Shown: one piece after another, positions 7,586-13,886 of the stretch | Position numbering within the stretch: position 1 is the first letter of the stretch | Layout of the letters: the number at the start of each line of letters is the position of its first letter | Origin: Methanomicrobiales archaeon | Lineage (GTDB): Archaea; Halobacteriota; Methanomicrobia; Methanomicrobiales; JACTUA01 | Assembly (NCBI GenBank): GCA_028678885.1 | Contig: JAJRCP010000008.1 | Span: 1-17,123, forward strand | Reading direction: 5' to 3' | Length of the DNA stretch: 17,123 nt | The notes under the pieces: generated by a model | What the model saw: the letters and a program-made list of their open reading frames with translations, nothing else | The model's database searches: none | Told to the model about the DNA's origin: nothing | Program-made: the position numbers and the translations under genes

Positions 7586-8032
7586 ATGAAACGAAACACC
7601 TTTTATGTTTTTGCTGGCATCATTGCCCTTCTAGAAGTGGGAATTCTGTGGATCTCCATTGATATGGATAATCCCCTTCCCATCCAGATCGGATTTGTTG
7701 TTGGCATCGCCCTTGTATACCTCGCACGGCGGATGATTGTGGATGTTATCCAGGATGAACGGACCGTCCTAATCGCCCAGAAATCTGCCTTGCGAACTCT
7801 GGAGGTCTTCTGGGTGGTGTTCTTCCTAACGAGTATCAGTGGGGTAATCTACGGCTTCAACCGCCCCTTCATGGTGCGCCCACACCTCCCTCCCCAAGAG
7901 CCAACTATCGGCATCTTTGGTATCTTTGGTTTGGTCCAGCTGGCCCTTCTCTGCCTGATGATCTTCCTCTACGTCGGTTTCCGGATATATTATGCCCGCA
8001 AATATGGAGAGTTCGACAAAGATGAAGAATAA
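7586..8032 (+). CDS. DUF2178-like four-helix membrane protein (module 1)
   Basis: 148 aa when started at ATG 7586. Four predicted membrane helices: about 5-27, 33-50, 75-95 and 110-132. The loop after helix 2 carries VIQDERTVLIAQKSAL, with the DERT motif that module 2 shares (QDERTLKI), and the C-terminus is charged (RKYGEFDKDEE). Family knowledge: small archaeal membrane proteins annotated DUF2178 are commonly encoded directly before a short XRE regulator. The biochemical role is not established. ATG 7559 would add nine residues, but it lies inside the operator palindrome, so 7586 is preferred. The gene overlaps the HTH gene by 11 bases, which implies translational coupling. Inference: the membrane protein may hold or silence the regulator until some envelope signal is felt. 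Confidence 0.75.
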   Translation: MKRNTFYVFAGIIALLEVGILWISIDMDNPLPIQIGFVVGIALVYLARRMIVDVIQDERTVLIAQKSALRTLEVFWVVFFLTSISGVIYGFNRPFMVRPHLPPQEPTIGIFGIFGLVQLALLCLMIFLYVGFRIYYARKYGEFDKDEE

Positions 8033-8225
8033 GATCAAGGTGTACCGGGCGATGAATGACCTGACCCAGGATCAGTTGGCAAGCAAGCTAAGTGTCACCC
8101 GCCAGACTATCCTCGCCATCGAGAAGGGGAAATATGATCCCTCCCTTAATCTGGCCTTCAAAATTGCCCGATTTTTCAAGGTTACTATTGAAGAGATCTT
8201 TACTTACGCAGAACCGAGGGAATGA
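8022..8225 (+). CDS. Short XRE-family HTH regulator (module 1)
   Basis: 67 aa, almost entirely one helix-turn-helix domain: LTQDQLASKLSVTRQTILAI holds helices 2 and 3, followed by EKGKYDPSLNLAFKIARFF and the TIEEIF signature typical of this small XRE group. There is no effector domain, so any signal must come from a partner, plausibly the membrane protein encoded with it. ATG 8022 (MKNKIK) fits the domain edge; a longer reading from 7992 would only add residues from inside the upstream gene. GGAGA at 8006-8010 is the likely ribosome site. T-runs at 8237-8241 and 8251-8255 could end the transcript. Confidence 0.85.
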   Translation: MKNKIKVYRAMNDLTQDQLASKLSVTRQTILAIEKGKYDPSLNLAFKIARFFKVTIEEIFTYAEPRE

Positions 8226-8433
8226 TCCGTCCTTCCTTTTTCTCCACCCATTTTTCGGAAGTCTTGTCCGGCTCTTGAAGGGTAAATAATCCGATAGTGC
8301 ACAAGAAAATTTAGGTTCTGTCTTTTACCGATCTTGGTAGTATTTTAAATGCACTATTTTCGTCCTTTTGGAAAGATTTGCTCTCTTTGAATCTGGTAAG
8401 GAAAGAGATACGTGGAAAACATAAATATTTATA

Positions 8434-8447
8434 TTAGATATATCTAA
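8434..8447. promoter_or_regulatory. Upstream perfect palindrome of module 2 promoter
   Basis: TTAGATATATCTAA reads the same on both strands and lies 6 bases before the TATA box of module 2. In an A/T-rich region a 14-base palindrome can arise by chance, but the place suits an activator or second repressor site. Confidence 0.4.
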
Positions 8448-8452
8448 CATAA

Positions 8453-8462
8453 AGTTATATAA
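8453..8462 (+). promoter_or_regulatory. TATA box of membrane/HTH module 2
   Basis: AGTTATATAA directly precedes the palindrome at 8463-8481. The predicted transcription start is then near 8482-8488, giving a leader of about 65 bases before the TTG start at 8550. Confidence 0.5.
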
Positions 8463-8481
8463 AACGAACAAAATGTTCGTT
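8463..8481. promoter_or_regulatory. Palindromic operator 2
   Basis: AACGAACA-AAA-TGTTCGTT is a perfect inverted repeat with 8-base arms and a 3-base centre. It abuts the TATA box exactly as operator 1 follows its own, but the sequence and the spacer length differ, so a different regulator, probably the HTH protein at 8885-9079, should read it. Confidence 0.6.
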
Positions 8482-8506
8482 ATCAAGAACATGAAGGGAA
8501 CTCACC

Positions 8507-8548
8507 ATGATTGTAAAGATGCGATCGAACCTTAAAGGAGGTAATTGA
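8507..8548 (+). CDS. Possible 13-residue leader peptide
   Basis: ATG 8507 to TGA 8546-8548 encodes MIVKMRSNLKGGN. The strong Shine-Dalgarno of the next gene lies inside its last codons and the stop is one base before TTG 8550, so ribosomes finishing the leader could start the membrane protein. It could equally be an accidental short frame. Confidence 0.25.
   Translation: MIVKMRSNLKGGN
8535..8542 (+). promoter_or_regulatory. Strong Shine-Dalgarno that fixes a TTG start
   Basis: AAAGGAGGT (8535-8543 including the last T) is one of the best ribosome-binding sites in the window and lies 7 bases before TTG 8550, which has no ATG alternative nearby. This decides the non-ATG start. Confidence 0.7.
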
Positions 8549-8549
8549 T

Positions 8550-8888
8550 TTGGTTGATTTCATATGGCCTCTTGTCAGTATCGGAATAGGGGTCGTAGTA
8601 GTTTTCATTGGAATCTTATTTCTTTTGTTAAGACTTCGAGATAAAAGGTCGGGTTTCCCTGCTCAGGACGAAAGGACCCTAAAAATCAATGGAATAGCCG
8701 CAAGATATGCGCTGCATATAGGTCTATATTTCATGCTCGGTGTCATGTTTGTTCTTATCATCGGTCAGGAATTCTTTGGTATGCCAGATTTGAATGCCGG
8801 ACCTGTCATAATTGCGGCCATTTTAGTCTTCAGCCTCACGTATCTTGGACTTCAATTTTATTTTGATAAAAAACGGGATCAAATGTGA
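8550..8888 (+). CDS. DUF2178-like three-helix membrane protein (module 2)
   Basis: 112 aa starting at TTG. Three membrane helices: about 5-28, 52-75 and 81-105, so one fewer than its counterpart in module 1. The cytoplasmic loop carries AQDERTLKINGIAARYAL, with the same DERT core as module 1 (QDERTVLIAQKSALR), followed in both by an amphipathic stretch entering the next helix. The rest of the two sequences is strongly diverged. The last codons overlap the HTH gene (GTGA). Function is not established; the shared loop is the best candidate for contact with the HTH partner or for sensing. Confidence 0.72.
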   Translation: MVDFIWPLVSIGIGVVVVFIGILFLLLRLRDKRSGFPAQDERTLKINGIAARYALHIGLYFMLGVMFVLIIGQEFFGMPDLNAGPVIIAAILVFSLTYLGLQFYFDKKRDQM

Positions 8889-9079
8889 GAACCAGAATAA
8901 AAGAGTTCAGAGCCCGGTACGATTTGACTCAAGAGGATCTCGCAAAAATCATTGGCGTAAGAAGGCAGACCATCCTTTTTATGGAGAAGGGAGACTACAA
9001 TCCTTCTCTTAAATTGGCTCATGAAGTGACGAAGGTACTGAAAACCACAATAGATGAACTCTTTATTTTCGATGATTGA
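8885..9079 (+). CDS. Short XRE-family HTH regulator (module 2)
   Basis: 64 aa starting at GTG 8885, overlapping the membrane-protein stop by four bases. It has the same single-domain build as the module 1 regulator: LTQEDLAKIIGVRRQTILFM is the HTH core, then EKGDYNPSLKLAHEV and TTIDELF. Relative to the other copy the recognition region changes from VTRQTILAI to VRRQTILFM, which fits with the two different palindromes. It would form a dimer and probably represses its own operon through the palindrome at 8463-8481. A T-rich stretch at 9081-9103 follows the stop and may terminate the transcript. Confidence 0.85.
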   Translation: MRTRIKEFRARYDLTQEDLAKIIGVRRQTILFMEKGDYNPSLKLAHEVTKVLKTTIDELFIFDD

Positions 9080-9154
9080 ATTTTATCTTATTTCCCAATT
9101 TTTGTAGCACCTTGTCGCCCGCAACCTACAACCTTGATCCGTTCTAAGCAGAGA

Positions 9155-9178
9155 ATTTGTTTATAGCACCAAACAAAT
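9155..9178. promoter_or_regulatory. Inverted repeat upstream of exported-protein gene
   Basis: ATTTGTT and AACAAAT form 7-base arms around a 10-base spacer, just upstream of a TATA-like AATTTATAC at 9184-9192. It could be a regulator site for the following gene; it is A/T-rich, so chance is not excluded. Confidence 0.3.
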
Positions 9179-9237
9179 AGTAGAATTTATACAACATAAT
9201 AGAAAATATCTTTTACAAAAGAGAAAGGAAATCATAC

Positions 9238-9534
9238 ATGACAGGAATTCAAATCAAATCGAGAATTTCCCTCTTACTCTGCTTGTTTGCCCTAGTGATA
9301 TCCACGGCATTTGCTGCAAAGGATAGCACCTCGACTTCGGTCGCTGGACAACTGGCGGTCACCAAGATTACCATTGATCCTTCAGTACTCATGGGGGATG
9401 ATACCGGTATTATCACTCTAACCGTCACGAATACCGGGGATAAGAGTGTCACGATCAATGAAGCAAACCTATATGCCAAGGAACTCACTGTCCTGATCCG
9501 GTCTTTCCCTATCCCCTGTTTGGCTGCTTTCTAG
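9238..9534 (+). pseudogene. Exported CARDB/S-layer-type protein, 3' truncated
   Basis: The gene starts well: a TATA box at 9184-9192, GAAAGGAA at 9223-9230 and ATG 9238. The product has a signal peptide (ISLLLCLFALVISTAFA, cut about residue 26), then a beta-rich segment (LAVTKITIDPSVLMGDDTGI, ITLTVTNTGDKSVTINEANL) like the CARDB/COG1361 domains of archaeal cell-surface proteins. After about residue 84 (ELTV) the frame runs into unrelated sequence and stops at 9532-9534. The family is usually much longer, so most of the domain and all downstream parts are missing. The break coincides with the end of the methyltransferase on the other strand. Confidence 0.65.
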
Positions 9535-9887
9535 CGGCATTGCTCCAGCATGTATCTTGAGAGATCGGAGCACAGGACTGTCCCGGCCCCACCAGAGAGC
9601 GCTTGGAGAGAGAGGATACCTGTCCCGCATCCCACATCTAGCACCTTTTTTCCTCGGAGATCAATTCCTCCCAGGAGTTCGGTGGCAATCCTTGTATAGT
9701 GTTTCAGGCCGAGCGTATCATACCGGGTGACATGGTCGGAGCATGTTCCTTCATACCCTATCTGCATCCGCTGTTTCATAGCCACGGTATTACGAGCATT
9801 CCCAGTGATCCACGCCGCAAAACAGGAAAGATTCACCATCAGTTTGGCCAATGGTGACAACTCACCAATCAAGAAAAGTGGAGGCAT
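9489..9887 (-). pseudogene. Class I SAM-dependent methyltransferase, 5' half only, with nonsense codon
   Basis: The minus-strand frame from ATG 9887 gives about 118 residues: a leading segment, then VLDVGCGTGILSLQALSGGA (SAM-binding motif I) and LCSDLSRYMLEQCR (motif II region with the acidic Asp). A TAG at 9533-9531 stops it, but the same frame beyond still reads like the family (KAAKQGIGKDRI) until about 9489, where the sequence turns into the antisense of the exported protein. The C-terminal half of the fold, including the substrate-binding part, is absent, so the substrate cannot be guessed and the product would be inactive. A TATA-like GGATATTAAAC (minus strand, 9911-9921) lies some 28 bases before ATG 9887, fitting a leaderless transcript. 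Confidence 0.7.
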
Positions 9888-10193
9888 GGCTACGTTTCAA
9901 TCGATGGTGGCGTTTAATATCCTTTTCCAGACTGAGTTGTAAATGCAAGATCCATGAAAGGGGTTCTCCAGCGCCCGTCATCTCAGTGTGTTACCCCTTT
10001 TCAGTGAAGCATGAGCAGATCGCGATCATGATCCCGACCGCCGCGAATCTATCGCTCTGCCTCAAACTGTTCTTCCTGTATTGCCACTGAAGATCCGGAT
10101 ATTCTCCTTCTGCGTTGAAAGGTACTCTTAGGTAAAGGATATCCCAAAAATTTTTTCTCTGTTCCCACCTATCCTTGCAACGAGGTCTTCTAG
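9888..10193. other. Intergenic region with an inverted repeat
   Basis: 306 bases. It contains the methyltransferase promoter (9911-9921, minus strand) and an inverted repeat AAAGGGGT (9957-9964) / ACCCCTTT (9993-10000) with a 28-base loop. Overlapping open frames on both strands lack domain signals, although the minus-strand frame ending at 9991 closes with a hydrophobic run (FAAVGIMIAICSCF). A T-run at 10150-10156 lies before the next gene. Confidence 0.4.
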
Positions 10194-10586
10194 GTGACCA
10201 CGCTTCGGTTCCTCCTGCACCATCTGGTGAAGGCAAAGAGGATCAAGCTTGCCGTTGGAGCTATCTGTGAAGTGTGCGGGTACGCAGGGGCACTGGAAGA
10301 TCTGGAGGTTCATTCTTTCCTTGAAGATGCAGAGGATCGGTACTCCCCGGCAGAACTGGAGCCGTTCCTTCTAATCCTCTGCACCTGGTGTCACCGGGCG
10401 CTGCACACCTGTGGAATATCCGTTTGGGAACAGGAAGCACTCGTCCAGGAGCGCCCGGAACCAATACGGGAAGAGATTCGGGCGATCCTGGCATACATTC
10501 ACAAACCCTACATGCCCCCGGAGATCGATATGGAGGATGCCTACAGAGAAGCATCCGCTCCCCATCATTACAGGTATGGAGGCTAA
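10194..10586 (+). CDS. Small HNH-like zinc-binding protein of unknown function
   Basis: 130 aa from GTG 10194, the first possible start after an in-frame TAG (10191-10193). Cysteine/histidine pattern: CEVCG (about 25-28), then LEVHSF, then CTWCHRALH (about 63-71). Two CxxC knuckles around a beta-His segment is the layout of HNH nucleases, and H in EVHSF and H in CHRALH could be the catalytic and structural histidines. The usual DHxxP-type motif is weakened and no Asn is seen in the right place, so nuclease activity is uncertain. The C-terminus (PIREEIRAILAYIHKPYMPP) is helical. It stands alone, with no partner methylase or restriction gene nearby. It could be a defence or housekeeping nuclease, or a zinc-only protein. 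Confidence 0.55.
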   Translation: MTTLRFLLHHLVKAKRIKLAVGAICEVCGYAGALEDLEVHSFLEDAEDRYSPAELEPFLLILCTWCHRALHTCGISVWEQEALVQERPEPIREEIRAILAYIHKPYMPPEIDMEDAYREASAPHHYRYGG

Positions 10587-10670
10587 ATCAATAGAGATTC
10601 CTTACTGTAATATCATGGAGACTCTCTATATGAAAATAAACCGGGTCCGATCTGAACCAAGATGAAACTT

Positions 10671-11120
10671 TCAAATCCTGGTAATGGTATCTAGTGAAAA
10701 TGATGAATGTAAAAAATTAGATTTTTTCATCGATTCAGGTGACCTTGGTCTCCAGATGATAGCTATGATCCCACCGATACCTGCGAGAATTCCGCCCATG
10801 ATAAATCCACCGTTCCCAAAGTAACTCCACATCACCACGACCAGTATTCCAATACCAAAATTTTTGCTTGAACTGGGATGGGAATAGATGAAATATCCCA
10901 TAATGATAATGATAATTCCGCAGGTTATTCCTCACAATCCGATCATGTCAATAGTGGCGGATATGAAATTCGAGCTAACTAATGGTGTTCCTAGGAGTTG
11001 GTAAATATCTCCGAGGATGGATCTTCAGAATTCCAGATCAATTCCTCCGGAAAGCAGTATCAGCACGCCGCCAATTACTGAGAGGAAGACTGCCTGGGAA
11101 GGATATTCTCTTACCGTCAT
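10671..11120 (-). pseudogene. Four-helix membrane protein with two in-frame TGA codons
   Basis: One uninterrupted frame of 150 codons runs from ATG 11120 to the stop at 10671 except for TGA at 11027-11025 (codon 32) and 10934-10932 (codon 63). It encodes four hydrophobic helices: VFLSVIGGVLILLSGG, then a segment around ITCGIIIIIMGYFIY, FGIGILVVVMWSYF and GGFIMGGILAGIGGIIAIIW. Both TGAs sit in spots where Trp would suit (LEF-x-RSI, IGL-x-GIT), as if TGG had become TGA twice, while Trp elsewhere in the gene is TGG. The rest of the frame is clean and its hydrophobic pattern is kept. It resembles small archaeal 4-TM proteins without a known role. Recent decay, sequence error and recoding are all open; only the last 76 codons are otherwise readable as an ORF. 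Confidence 0.55.
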
Positions 11121-11331
11121 ACACTTTACCTGACCTTGAATAATGAGAGGTTAGGAGGATTTATTGATTTCGCACTGACCACGGGGTGGAAAATTTAATA
11201 GTCCTACAGTATTTCCTCTTAAAAGTCCTATTCAAGACTCTTTTATAGAACGTTTCGGAAAATTATGGGACCGAATTCCTCTAGGTTCAACAGATACAAT
11301 ATCATGTCCAGACTAACGCTGGATAATACAA
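11121..11331. other. Divergent promoter region before the MFS exporter
   Basis: A TATA-like CTTTTATAG at 11239-11247 could serve the rightward MFS gene, leaving a leader of some 60 bases, and a run AAAATTTAATAG near 11191-11202 is another candidate. No clear operator palindrome and no neighbouring regulator gene are seen. Confidence 0.3.
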
Positions 11332-12738
11332 ATGGACGCAAACCAAAAAATCGTTTTAGCGATCCTCATGCTCGGGACGCTCATGGGATCGCTAGACAGT
11401 ACAATCGTAATCCTCGCATTTCCTACGATCTCAGAAAGTCTCCATGCCGATTTGCTCAGCACCCTCTGGATGATCCTCGTCTACCTTTTAGTCGTAGCAG
11501 TCTGCACAACTCAGCTCGGGCGAATTGGGGATATATACGGCAGGAGTCGGATGTTCAATGCTGGATTTGGGGTATTCACAGTAGGTTCTCTGTTCTGTGG
11601 GATGTCACCCACAATCATCTGGTTGATCGCTTCTCGAGTGATTCAAGCGGTAGGAGGGGCACTCATGCAGGCAAACAGCGGTGCAATCATAGCCGACACG
11701 TTTCCGCCGAATGCCCGGGGTATAGCGTTCGGATATATCTCGCTCGGATGGACGAGCGGTGCAATGCTTGGCATTGTATTAGGGGGAGTGATCACCACGT
11801 TTGTTGGATGGGAGTACATCTTCTTCATCAATATCCCAATCGGGATTGTTGCATCAGGGCTCGGCTACCACTATGTTCGAGATATGATACGGGTCAAAAC
11901 ACACTTGGATACAATCGGTATGGTTTTGTTGGGCACTGCTCTCGGGCTCCTATCGTTCGCTGCGTTGGACTTTGCCGGCCAAGGACTGGCAACGTCTAAT
12001 ATTATTGTCTTCTCGGTTGGGGTATTCATAAGTCTCACCTTTGTCGGCTTTGAGATGCGGACACTATACCCTATCATCGACGTCTCAGCACTGGGCAACC
12101 GAGTATTGAAGTTTTCAATTACCGCGGCATTTTTCCTGAGCCTCGGATATCTCTCCGTCGTTTTCCTCATCACCATGTACCTGCAAGGAATCCGGGGGCT
12201 GTCACCCCTCGATGCTGCGATCCTCCTGATACCGGGATATATTGCCGGCAGTCTCCTCTCACCGTTTATGGGAAAACTCTCTGACAAACATGGTGCACGG
12301 GTTCTCGCCACCACCGGGAGTATCATGCTCATTTTCGCTATCCTGATCTACCTAACCCTCCAGGTAGATACTCCACTGTATATCGTACTGATCGCATCGG
12401 GGATCTCAGGTATCGGGACAGCGATGTTTATGCCGGCTAACAATAGTGCGGTCATGGCAAATGCACCACCCAGTGCATACGGGGGCATCTCCGGCATCCT
12501 CCGGACGATACAGAACATCGGCATTCTAGGAAGTTTCGTTATAACTATCACGGTTGCATCTGCATCAATTCCCCGGGATGTGGCATTTGAGGTTTTCATC
12601 GGAACGACAAATCTTGTTGGCGGGGTGAGTGATGCTTTTTTGAACGGAATTGATAGCGCCCTTAGCGTCTCCATTGTCATTATTGCGATCGCAGGCATCA
12701 TGTCATGGATGAGAGGAAAAGAAGTACGGGGAGGTTAG
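11332..12738 (+). CDS. MFS transporter, 14-TM drug:H+ antiporter (DHA2) type
   Basis: 468 aa, an integral membrane exporter. Seen: motif D1-like LDSTIVILAFPTI in TM1, motif A as GRIGDIYGRSRMF in the TM2-3 loop (the G-x-x-x-D-x-x-G-R-x-x core), the TM4 arginine in ASRVIQAVGGALMQA, and the antiporter motif C as GWTSGAMLGIVLGGVI in TM5. A second motif-A-like GKLSDKHGARV lies between the halves. Helix count and length fit the EmrB/QacA group of multidrug antiporters driven by protons. The substrate cannot be read from the sequence. ATG 11332 directly begins the family N-terminus. The gene is intact and stands alone; a T6 run at 12778-12783 follows and may terminate it. The next genes encode a second, ATP-driven exporter. 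Confidence 0.88.
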   Translation: MDANQKIVLAILMLGTLMGSLDSTIVILAFPTISESLHADLLSTLWMILVYLLVVAVCTTQLGRIGDIYGRSRMFNAGFGVFTVGSLFCGMSPTIIWLIASRVIQAVGGALMQANSGAIIADTFPPNARGIAFGYISLGWTSGAMLGIVLGGVITTFVGWEYIFFINIPIGIVASGLGYHYVRDMIRVKTHLDTIGMVLLGTALGLLSFAALDFAGQGLATSNIIVFSVGVFISLTFVGFEMRTLYPIIDVSALGNRVLKFSITAAFFLSLGYLSVVFLITMYLQGIRGLSPLDAAILLIPGYIAGSLLSPFMGKLSDKHGARVLATTGSIMLIFAILIYLTLQVDTPLYIVLIASGISGIGTAMFMPANNSAVMANAPPSAYGGISGILRTIQNIGILGSFVITITVASASIPRDVAFEVFIGTTNLVGGVSDAFLNGIDSALSVSIVIIAIAGIMSWMRGKEVRGG

Positions 12739-12777
12739 GCTAAAATGACACCACCATATTCTGATAAACACCGGTAA

Positions 12778-12787
12778 TTTTTTCTTT
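12778..12787 (+). terminator. T-rich terminator after the MFS gene
   Basis: TTTTTTCTTT lies 40 bases past the stop of the MFS gene. Archaeal RNA polymerase ends at such U-runs without a stem. Confidence 0.4.
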
Positions 12788-12944
12788 ATGTTGGAGATAA
12801 GGGGTCGTTCGTAAACGTTCGGGAAGAGCACCTTGCAATCCAAAAGTTCTTGATTAGGATATGGTGTATTTTCAATGGAATTGGTTTATCAATCTAAAGA
12901 GTTAATAGCCTTCAAAAATTCAAACAGTCATGGTGGGTGGCCAG

Positions 12945-13886
12945 ATGATTACCGACTCTCAGTCAATGGTCTGTAATGGTCTTACAAAGATTTACAGCAA
13001 AAGTCAGACCAAGGCACTTGACTCCATAAGCTTTTCTGTTCCTTCCCGTGGTGTATTTGTGCTGATAGGGCGGAACGGTTCTGGAAAGACCACACTCGTC
13101 CGAATCCTTGCAACAGAGCTCGAACCAACATCTGGAACAGCCACCCTTGACGGGATAGATGTCGTAAAGGAACCTGATAGACTCAGAGAGAAAATTGCCA
13201 TCGTACCCCAGGAAGCACGACCAATTCCTTGGATGACACCGGCACAAACAGTGCAATCTTATCTTCTCTGGCGAGGGTTCGGCTACGCTGAAGCAAAACA
13301 GAGGGCCCATGAGTCGCTTGAAAGGCTCGGATTCAGTGGGAACTCCAATACCTTGAATCGCATGCTCTCCGGAGGGATGAAGAGGAAGGTTTTGGTTGCC
13401 ATGATCCTCTCCTCCGAAGCTGAAATAATCTTCTTGGATGAGCCGACCACGGGTCTTGACCCGATCTCAAGAAAAGAGTTCTGGGAGGTTCTCAAAGAGA
13501 TTAGAGGAGATCGCTTCGTAGTTCTAACGACGCATTACCTCGAAGAGGCAGAACAGCTAGCGGATAAGATTGGCATATTGGATAATGGAAAACTTATTCG
13601 CATCGGCACTCTCGACGAATTGAGGCAAAGCGTGAAGTACAACTACAGCGTGAAACTTCTCTCTAAACCAGCACCTGCCTTCATAAGGCTCAGAGAAGGT
13701 GAGATGGTAACGGGACGGGATGGCTACCTCAGAATCCTCACAACGGAAGAGGAGGCTTTCAGCATTTCAAGAGACCTCTCTAGGGGCGGCTTCAAGTTCA
13801 CCATCAATCCAGTCGTACTTGATGATATATTCTTCTATCTGGTGAATCACGGAGGTAAAGCAGGTGGCGACACGGAAGAGGAGTAG
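12945..13886 (+). CDS. ABC transporter ATP-binding protein (ABC-2 export type)
   Basis: About 313 aa. All nucleotide-binding motifs are present in order: Walker A IGRNGSGKTT, Q-loop IVPQEARP, signature LSGGMKRKVLVA, Walker B EIIFLDEPTTGLDP, H-loop VLTTHYLEEAEQLADK. The last ~90 residues are the variable tail usual in multidrug/NodI/CcmA-like ATPases. It powers the permease encoded next, with which it overlaps by 23 bases, so the two form an export complex on the inner face of the membrane. An ATG at 12930 is possible too, but ATG 12945 has GGTGGGTGG just before it, a good ribosome site, so it is preferred. The substrate is unknown: drug, lipid and small peptide are all possible. The gene is intact. 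Confidence 0.88.
   Translation: MITDSQSMVCNGLTKIYSKSQTKALDSISFSVPSRGVFVLIGRNGSGKTTLVRILATELEPTSGTATLDGIDVVKEPDRLREKIAIVPQEARPIPWMTPAQTVQSYLLWRGFGYAEAKQRAHESLERLGFSGNSNTLNRMLSGGMKRKVLVAMILSSEAEIIFLDEPTTGLDPISRKEFWEVLKEIRGDRFVVLTTHYLEEAEQLADKIGILDNGKLIRIGTLDELRQSVKYNYSVKLLSKPAPAFIRLREGEMVTGRDGYLRILTTEEEAFSISRDLSRGGFKFTINPVVLDDIFFYLVNHGGKAGGDTEEE

Larger units (their letters stand above)
8226..8549. other. Control region between the two membrane/HTH modules
   Basis: 324 bases without a long gene. They hold T-runs just after module 1 (8237-8255), then a very A/T-rich promoter region with a 14-base palindrome (8434-8447), a TATA box (8453-8462), a second palindrome (8463-8481), a possible 13-residue leader peptide (8507-8548) and a strong Shine-Dalgarno (8535-8542). 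8256-8400 shows nothing recognisable. Confidence 0.6.

Noticed and set aside
7384..7599. 71-codon minus-strand frame ending in a hydrophobic stretch
   Set aside because: It runs antisense through the module-1 promoter, operator and start; no motif supports it.
9531..9533. TAG in the methyltransferase as a pyrrolysine codon
   Set aside because: The gene is of the class I SAM type, not a methylamine methyltransferase, is itself truncated, and no pyl genes are in view.
9957..10000. AAAGGGGT/ACCCCTTT inverted repeat as a mobile-element end
   Set aside because: No transposase, target duplication or second end is visible.
11265..11999. Long plus-strand frame of 244 codons over the MFS gene
   Set aside because: It is the shifted shadow of the MFS gene, rich in Arg, His and Cys without any transporter or other motif.
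12806..12821. CGTTCG-TAAA-CGTTCG direct repeat between the MFS and ABC genes
   Set aside because: Only two short copies and no associated regulator; too weak to call a site.
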